From Symbiopectobacterium purcellii_A (GTDB taxonomy: Bacteria > Pseudomonadota > Gammaproteobacteria > Enterobacterales > Enterobacteriaceae), in contig NZ_CP189882.1 in assembly GCF_052050035.1 (NCBI RefSeq), positions 1,736,001-1,800,000 on the forward strand: a DNA stretch of 64,000 nucleotides, in the 5' to 3' direction. The number at the start of each line of letters is the position of its first letter. Position 1 is the stretch's first letter. Both the position numbers and the translations under genes were made by a program. The notes beneath the pieces are model-generated. The model ran no database searches, was not told the origin of the DNA, and was given only the letters and a program-made list of their open reading frames with translations. Shown one piece after another: positions 59,406 to 64,000 of the stretch.

Positions 59406-59867
59406 CTACTTATTCGGCGTGTCTTTCTCGATGTAGAAACGGCCCCACGTAAATGCAGAACGGTTTCCCTCACCTACTGGCATGTCGTTACGGCGCTGTA
59501 ATGGGGGGATCGTGGTTAGAGCGATGCAAATTGATTGATATGCGGTATCGGCGGCGGTCAGCAGCGCATCTGATGGCTGTATCACGTTATCCATGCAGAT
59601 TTGAACTGCTAATTTCAGCGATACGCCGTCATATGCCCATGCCGGAATGCCAGACTCGTCATCTGGTAGCGGGAACTCACCGTTTTCCACATCAGCGAAC
59701 AGATAGCCAAGGTCAATGCCCACCGCTAACCACTGAGCCATCATGTCTTCGAGGTCTTGAATTGAGTCCTCAACGGCTTGTGGTTCGGCGTCTGTTAGCG
59801 TGGCGTTGGAGTACAGTCCGGCTTTACGCAACGCCTTTAGAACCAAATCACCCTTTGTTCTCGCCAT
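59406..59867 (-). CDS. P22 gp4-like DNA stabilisation protein
   Basis: gp4 binds the portal and starts tail assembly (P22 gp4 also has muramidase activity). 153 residues (P22 166). Starts MARTKGDLVLKALRKAGLYS; EDMMAQWLAVGIDLGY and WAYDGVSLKLAVQICMDN are typical. It is intact. Its start overlaps the 3' end of the small upstream phage gene by 20 bp. Confidence 0.9.
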   Translation of the reverse strand: MARTKGDLVLKALRKAGLYSNATLTDAEPQAVEDSIQDLEDMMAQWLAVGIDLGYLFADVENGEFPLPDDESGIPAWAYDGVSLKLAVQICMDNVIQPSDALLTAADTAYQSICIALTTIPPLQRRNDMPVGEGNRSAFTWGRFYIEKDTPNK

Positions 59868-60052
59868 CTTGTGCCACCTTTGGTTTTGGCCCCGGCTTCT
59901 TTTTCTGCTCGTCAGTTTCAGCCGGAGTTTTTACCCAACCCTCAGCCAACTTTCCCTGAATATCACCATCACCCACGATGATGTAGTCCAGCGAGAACGG
60001 GCCGCATTTGATGGTCGTTCCTCGCTTATATAGCCAAGCGACTTAATTTTGA

Positions 60053-60875
60053 TTACACCATATGGACTGAGAACAAACTCTCTGTATCGCAACCCATCTC
60101 TCTTTTTTTGCTTTTTGCTTGTGCCCATTTATGCTCAATTGGGTTAAGATCTGGCGAATATGTAGGCAAATACTCCACCATATACCCTGCATCGATGATG
60201 ACTTGTTGAATATTATGTTTTTTGTGAAAAGTGGCATTGTCCATCATGATTACACTGTTTTTAGGGAGTACTGGGATAAGGACTTGTGTGACCCAGGCAT
60301 AGAAAACATCGCTGTTAATATTGATATCAAATAATCCGATAGCAAACAGCGTTGTGCCTAATAAAGCGCCGATAACATTTGTTCTTCCCCTAGCTCCCCA
60401 GTTCTTCAGGCCAAAACACCGTTGACCTTTTGGGGAATAGCCGTGAGTCCGTGGGGCATCGTGTGAAAAACCACTTTCATCAATAAAAACAATAGGTTTA
60501 CCTTCTTTTTCATACTGTTGTTTTTTTTGTTGAAATCCCTGCCGGGCGTTTTCGTCGGCTTTCGGATGACGTAGAGTTTTTTTTATAGGTCAATCCCAGC
60601 TTTTTAAGCGCTTGCCAAATGGCCTTCTGACAAACGCCAAAACGCTCTGCACGTTCTTTTTGGTAAGCATCTGGATATTGTTCAACATCTTTTATCAACT
60701 CGGATTTATCGATCTTTCGCTGACGCGTGGTCGATGCTTTTGACTCTATTTGATTAATCCAACGCGATACAGAGGCAGGGCCAATCCGAAATTGCTTCGC
60801 TGTTTCTCGGATACTCAACCCTTCGTTTTTCCGTGTAGATATCACTTTACGTCTAAAATCAATTGAATAGCTCAT
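60053..60875 (-). CDS. IS630 transposase, two frames joined at A8
   Basis: Same organisation as the 7884 copy: HTH frame 60510-60875, DDE frame entering at the A8 run and ending at 60053 (MMDNATFHK; NPIEHKWAQ). Coding sequence intact apart from the frame change. Confidence 0.82.
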
Positions 60876-60884
60876 TTAAATAAT

Positions 60885-61921
60885 AAGCGTGTTGCTTAAT
60901 AGTGAAATAAGGGTGTTTCGGTGATTGAAGTAAATTTTATGCTGTTCTGAGATGGAAATTCCAAAGACCGGCGCTAAGGAGTAAGAAGGTATCATCAATA
61001 AAGGGTCTACGATTCCGTAAAATTTGGGTCATGCAACCGAGGCGCTTGATACCCGCGATGGCGTGTTCAACTGTAATACGGATGCCCGAGATTATTTTAT
61101 TTTCTTGTTTTTGTTCAGGCGATAAAGGTCTTTTTCGAGTTCCTTTTTTTGGGATTTGTGTATTAGGATGCTGTTTATCTATACCTTGAAAACCGGTATC
61201 TGCCCAGATGGTTACCTCAGGAGGAATATGGCGAATTATATCGACTTTATCGAGTAAGCGTTTATCGTGACGGCGCCCATTTTTGCTCATGGGGATAAAT
61301 CCAATTTGCCTTGTTTCGTCAGTCATAATAAGCCCTTTTCGAGTGGTCTGTCTTTTCTTTCCCGAATACATTTTTTTTCGCCGACGCAGATTCTTAGGCT
61401 TTTGGACAGGTCGCTCTGTCCCATCAATAAAGACGTCTTTAACTCCAGGAAAGGCGCGAAAAAATTCCTCAGCAGAGCGAATTTGACGAGCGGGCAAAAC
61501 ACATTCTCGCCCCAAGGTCATCTCTAAAACCGGCAATAATATTTTTACCCAGCGACATACCCGTGTTCTATCTAAACCAAAAAGAAGTCCTTGCAAATCA
61601 TAGGTCGGATAACATTTTAAATACAATAAAATAAAAAGCAGTTTATCTAATGGGGTTGGGATAAATCCTTTCTGCCCTGCACCCATCTGCCGCTCGTGAT
61701 CTTTTCGATTCTTTTTCCGATAAATCAAATAACAAGCTGAAAATTCAGCGGCTAAATTTTTCAATTCTTCGACTGATAATCCAATGATTGCTTTACATAA
61801 ACGATTATCTCGTAACAACCGCTCTTTGTTGATCATTTCAAACCTTTATTCTCTAAGTTAAACCTCTTTTTATTCTCAATAGCCTGACAAAAAATGCAAG
61901 TCTCTATTCAGCAACTAGTTT
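60885..61921 (-). mobile_element. IS5-family element, complete (1037 bp)
   Basis: Imperfect inverted ends AAGCGTGTTGCTTAATAGTG and (complement) AAACTAGTTGCTGAATAGAG. 3-bp duplication AAT at 60882-60884 and 61922-61924 in the IS630 leader. This is the only uninterrupted copy of this element in the window. Confidence 0.96.
60937..61836 (-). CDS. IS5-family transposase (intact)
   Basis: 299 residues, with an N-terminal HTH_Tnp_4-like region (PTYDLQGLLFGLDRTRVCRW) and a DDE_Tnp_4 core: Asp in DVFIDGTERPVQ, Asp in TIWADTGFQGID and Glu in RITVEHAIAGIKR. The basic segment KNLRRRKKMYSGKKRQT is typical. The 3-bp target duplications fit the ISL2/IS1031-like groups of IS5. Start ATG 61836 (MINKERLL). 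It could supply transposase for the four broken copies. Confidence 0.95.
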   Translation of the reverse strand: MINKERLLRDNRLCKAIIGLSVEELKNLAAEFSACYLIYRKKNRKDHERQMGAGQKGFIPTPLDKLLFILLYLKCYPTYDLQGLLFGLDRTRVCRWVKILLPVLEMTLGRECVLPARQIRSAEEFFRAFPGVKDVFIDGTERPVQKPKNLRRRKKMYSGKKRQTTRKGLIMTDETRQIGFIPMSKNGRRHDKRLLDKVDIIRHIPPEVTIWADTGFQGIDKQHPNTQIPKKGTRKRPLSPEQKQENKIISGIRITVEHAIAGIKRLGCMTQILRNRRPFIDDTFLLLSAGLWNFHLRTA

Positions 61922-61978
61922 AATGTAATCAAAATTAAGTCGTTTAGCTATAGAGCATGGTTTCTGACATGGTGTTCT

Positions 61979-62006
61979 CCAAAAAAAGAAAGGGGCCGAA
62001 GCCCCT
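61979..62006 (-). terminator. Terminator after the phage coat gene
   Basis: Minus-strand stem AGGGGC-TTCG-GCCCCT followed by TTTCTTTTTTT, 5 bp past the coat stop codon. It separates the head genes from the small ORF and tail genes. Confidence 0.88.
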
Positions 62007-62011
62007 AACTG

Positions 62012-62415
62012 TTACTGCTTGCCAAACACGATCCCGACATACTCAGGAACCAGCACAGAGCAACCGTACAGCGTGGTGAAACGCGCCGTTGTGGTGCCTT
62101 TGATGTGGTCGAACGCATACGACATGATGAGCGTAGCGCCCTGCTCAGTCGTTGCAGTCATGACCTGTGGCCCCTGCCCGGTAGGGAATGCCAACTTGCC
62201 GTACATCAACTCAACTGAGCCGTCAGCCCAGAAGATGTTGGTTGGCGCTGCGTTAGCGTTCAGGATGGTGATAGCTGCGCCGTTTGCCGCGTTTGCGTTA
62301 ACGTTCGCATACGGACGGCTCGCTACGTCTGCGTTGTTCGGCGGCAAAATCTGCGGGGTGATGGTCGCAGTGACACCGCTCACAGCCAGAACGCGGAACA
62401 CCTGCAACTGATCCG
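62012..62415 (-). pseudogene. Phage coat protein, C-terminal fragment
   Basis: The last ~134 codons (QVFRVLAVSGVTATITPQIL; IFWADGSVELMYGKLAFPTG; ends EYVGIVFGKQ) fit the C-terminus of a P22-type major capsid protein (usually ~430 residues). The position between scaffold and gp4, followed by a strong terminator, supports this. The 5' two thirds are missing beyond the IS630 insertion. Confidence 0.7.
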
Positions 62416-62417
62416 TA

Positions 62418-63297
62418 TAGCTAAACGACTTAATTTTGATTACATTATTTAAATGAGCTATTCAATTGATTTTAGACGTAAAGTGATATCTACACGGAAA
62501 AACGAAGGGTTGAGTATCCGAGAAACAGCGAAGCAATTTCGGATTGGCCCTGCCTCTGTATCGCGTTGGATTAATCAAATAGAGTCAAAAGCATCGACCA
62601 CGCGTCAGCGAAAGATCGATAAATCCGAGTTGATAAAAGATGTTGAACAATATCCAGATGCTTACAAAAAAGAACGTGCAGAGCGTTTTGGCGTTTGTCA
62701 GAAGGCCATTTGGCAAGCGCTTAAAAAGCTGGGATTGACCTATAAAAAAAACTCTACGTCATCCGAAAGCCGACGAAAACGCCCGGCAGGGATTTCAACA
62801 AAAAAAACAACAGTATGAAAAAGAAGGTAAACCTATTGTTTTTATTGATGAAAGTGGTTTTTCACACGATGCCCCACGGACTCACGGCTATTCCCCAAAA
62901 GGTCAACGGTGTTTTGGCCTGAAGAACTGGGGAGCTAGGGGAAGAACAAATGTTATCGGCGCTTTATTAGGCACAACGCTGTTTGCTATCGGATTATTTG
63001 ATATCAATATTAACAGCGATGTTTTCTATGCCTGGGTCACACAAGTCCTTATCCCAGTACTCCCTAAAAACAGTGTAATCATGATGGACAATGCCACTTT
63101 TCACAAAAAACATAATATTCAACAAGTCATCATCGATGCAGGGTATATGGTGGAGTATTTGCCTACATATTCGCCAGATCTTAACCCAATTGAGCATAAA
63201 TGGGCACAAGCAAAAAGCAAAAAAAGAGAGATGGGTTGCGATACAGAGAGTTTGTTCTCAGTCCATATGGTGTAATCAAAATTAAGTCGCTTGGCTA
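62418..63297 (+). mobile_element. IS630-family element, complete (880 bp)
   Basis: Ends as in the 7849 copy, TA at 62416-62417 and 63298-63299. The flanks come from two different phage genes, so a deletion has its breakpoints at this element. Confidence 0.96.
62453..63275 (+). CDS. IS630 transposase, two frames joined at A8
   Basis: HTH frame 62453-62818 and DDE frame ending at 63275. The same A8 junction. One substitution from the 7884 copy in the first frame (DAYKKERAE for DAYQKERAE). Confidence 0.82.
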
Positions 63298-63299
63298 TA

Positions 63300-63713
63300 T
63301 TTGGCGTTTTCTTCTGACCATTCACTGAGCCTTTGCTGAAAAACAGCCTCGTCATAGTCAATGCCATCATCAGACAACTGAGGCATGCGCGGTGCTTGCG
63401 TTGGGGCTTGCTGCTGCGGTTGCGGAGATTTGGTGCGCAACTCTTTTAGCTCGCGGTCTTTCTCCCTGATGGTGTTACGCAGATGCCGAACTAATGCCGG
63501 ATCTTTCTCTTCTTCACTGGTAGGCGATTCCAGTTTTTCATCACCGAAATAGAACTCTTCTTCGTCATCGCCTTCATCTTCTGGCTGTTGCTCGGTGCCT
63601 TGACCTTGCTCGTCATCGACGTCTGGTTGCTGACCTGCATCATCTGGAATTTGCTCAGGTGATTGCTCTTCGATTTCCACTTCTGGTGATTGGTTTTCTG
63701 CCTGTTGTTCCAT
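63300..63713 (-). pseudogene. Phage scaffolding protein, N-terminal part
   Basis: ATG 63713 after AGGGGTAATC encodes a very acidic N-terminus (MEQQAENQSPEVEIEEQSPE; DEEEFYFGDEKLESP) and a coiled-coil-like segment (VRHLRNTIREKDRELKELRT). The order portal-scaffold-coat and the composition fit a P22 gp8-type scaffold (~303 residues). About 138 codons remain; the rest, including the coat-binding C-terminus, is lost at the IS630. Confidence 0.65.
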
Positions 63714-63806
63714 GATTACCCCTGATTTACTCGATTGTTATGCCCATCGGAAGGCAATAGAGTGCCGTGCCTCATGGTGACGGTGTGGCGTGGTGATTTG
63801 GTTGGA

Positions 63807-64000
63807 TCACTGTTGAGGTTGTTGCGTTTGCGCAGTTCGGAGAGCGTTAGCTACATCCATCTGCTGGTTATGGCCCTGCGATTGAGTTTTCAGGACTAAT
63901 TCAGCATCAGCACGGGCATTGTCTCCTTGCTTATTCTGGAAGTCTGAAAGCATTTTGAGGGCTTCACGAATATCTTGTTTCTGCTGGCTATCCGCCTGAG
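63807..64000 (-). CDS. Phage portal protein, C-terminal end (runs off window)
   Basis: The last ~64 codons are visible, ending in TGA 63807-63809. The sequence is Gln/Ala-rich and helical (ADSQQKQDIREALKMLSDF; QSQGHNQQMDVANALRTAQT), like the C-terminal barrel helix of P22 gp1. The scaffold gene starts 93 bp downstream. Identification rests on position and composition. Confidence 0.6.
   Translation of the reverse strand, partial: QADSQQKQDIREALKMLSDFQNKQGDNARADAELVLKTQSQGHNQQMDVANALRTAQTQQPQQ

Larger units (their letters stand above)
60031..61950 (-). mobile_element. IS630-family element, carrying an IS5-family element
   Basis: TA duplications at 60029-60030 and 61951-61952. Subtracting the IS5-family element and its 3-bp duplication leaves 880 bp, the normal length. 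The IS5 insertion lies between the left end and the start codon, so the coding region is untouched but its promoter is displaced. Confidence 0.95.
59848..61970 (-). pseudogene. Small conserved phage ORF between coat and gp4, split by IS630
   Basis: ATG 61970 (GAGAACACC upstream) reads MSETML; after removing the IS630 insertion and one TA the frame continues YKRGTTIKCGPFSLDYIIVG, then KLAEGWVKTPAETDEQKKKP to a TGA overlapping the gp4 start. The product is 66 residues. A short gene at this place is common in P22-like phages. Function unknown; the Lys-Pro-rich tail suggests nucleic-acid or portal contact only speculatively. Confidence 0.7.

Noticed and set aside
63081..63275. 64-residue MMDN... 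frame as a separate protein
   Set aside because: It is the C-terminal DDE part of the frameshifted IS630 transposase, not an independent gene.

Overview
The window looks like a chromosome segment of a Sodalis-type enterobacterium, probably an insect endosymbiont in an early, IS-driven phase of decay. The support is threefold. Host genes (acnB, gor, rlmJ, ravA, kup, rbsDACBKR and an rrn operon) are clearly enterobacterial. The 16S rRNA is of enterobacterial type. A very large share of the sequence is insertion sequence (IS), nested IS or IS remnant. Placement near the rice-weevil symbiont of the genus Sodalis is an inference from gene content and IS load; no database comparison was possible.

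Layout. 1-1420: IS256 in an IS5-family element. 1824-4421: acnB (minus). 4882-8970: a truncated chemotaxis receptor, then a pile of IS5, IS3, IS630 and possible IS91 pieces. 9281-11593: intact gor and rlmJ (minus). 11757-14353: a tyrosine integrase broken by an IS903-like element. 14487-19913: IS scrapyard. 19914-22026: AT-rich, gene-free DNA with four copies of a 189-bp element. 22027-23577: an IbrA/PAPS-reductase-like gene and glpM. 23668-27862: IS scrapyard. 27863-32297: truncated viaA, intact ravA and intact kup. 32338-38284: a gene remnant and nested IS. 38398-44426: a complete ribose operon with operators. 44544-50225: rrn operon (16S, tRNA-Glu, 23S, 5S, tRNA-Asp, tRNA-Trp, terminator). 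50278-55664: a dead DUF1176-like gene plus IS5, IS256, IS21, IS30 and IS3 pieces. 55665-64000: a P22-like prophage morphogenesis block (minus; portal, scaffold, coat, small ORF, gp4, gp10, gp26, gp14, gp7) eroded by IS and small elements.

The order viaA-ravA-kup-rbsDACBKR-rrn(Glu)-Asp-Trp matches the E. coli asnA-to-rrnC neighbourhood, with hsrA and yieP missing between rbsR and the rrn promoter. Ribose uptake and phosphorylation look functional. RavA has lost its partner ViaA. Gor carries a glycine in place of the FAD-binding aspartate.

The most interesting layer is two families of small non-autonomous elements. One is 189 bp long (15 copies, perfect 20-bp inverted repeats resembling IS903 ends; 13 copies have exact 9-bp target duplications). 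The other is 92 bp long (4 copies, ends like the resident IS630, inserted at TA). Two inverted 92-bp copies enclose a piece of IS30 and inserted as one 440-bp unit into phage gene 7, so the small elements appear able to move captured DNA. Removing the insertions in silico restores the reading frames of several host genes, which gives precise insertion histories.
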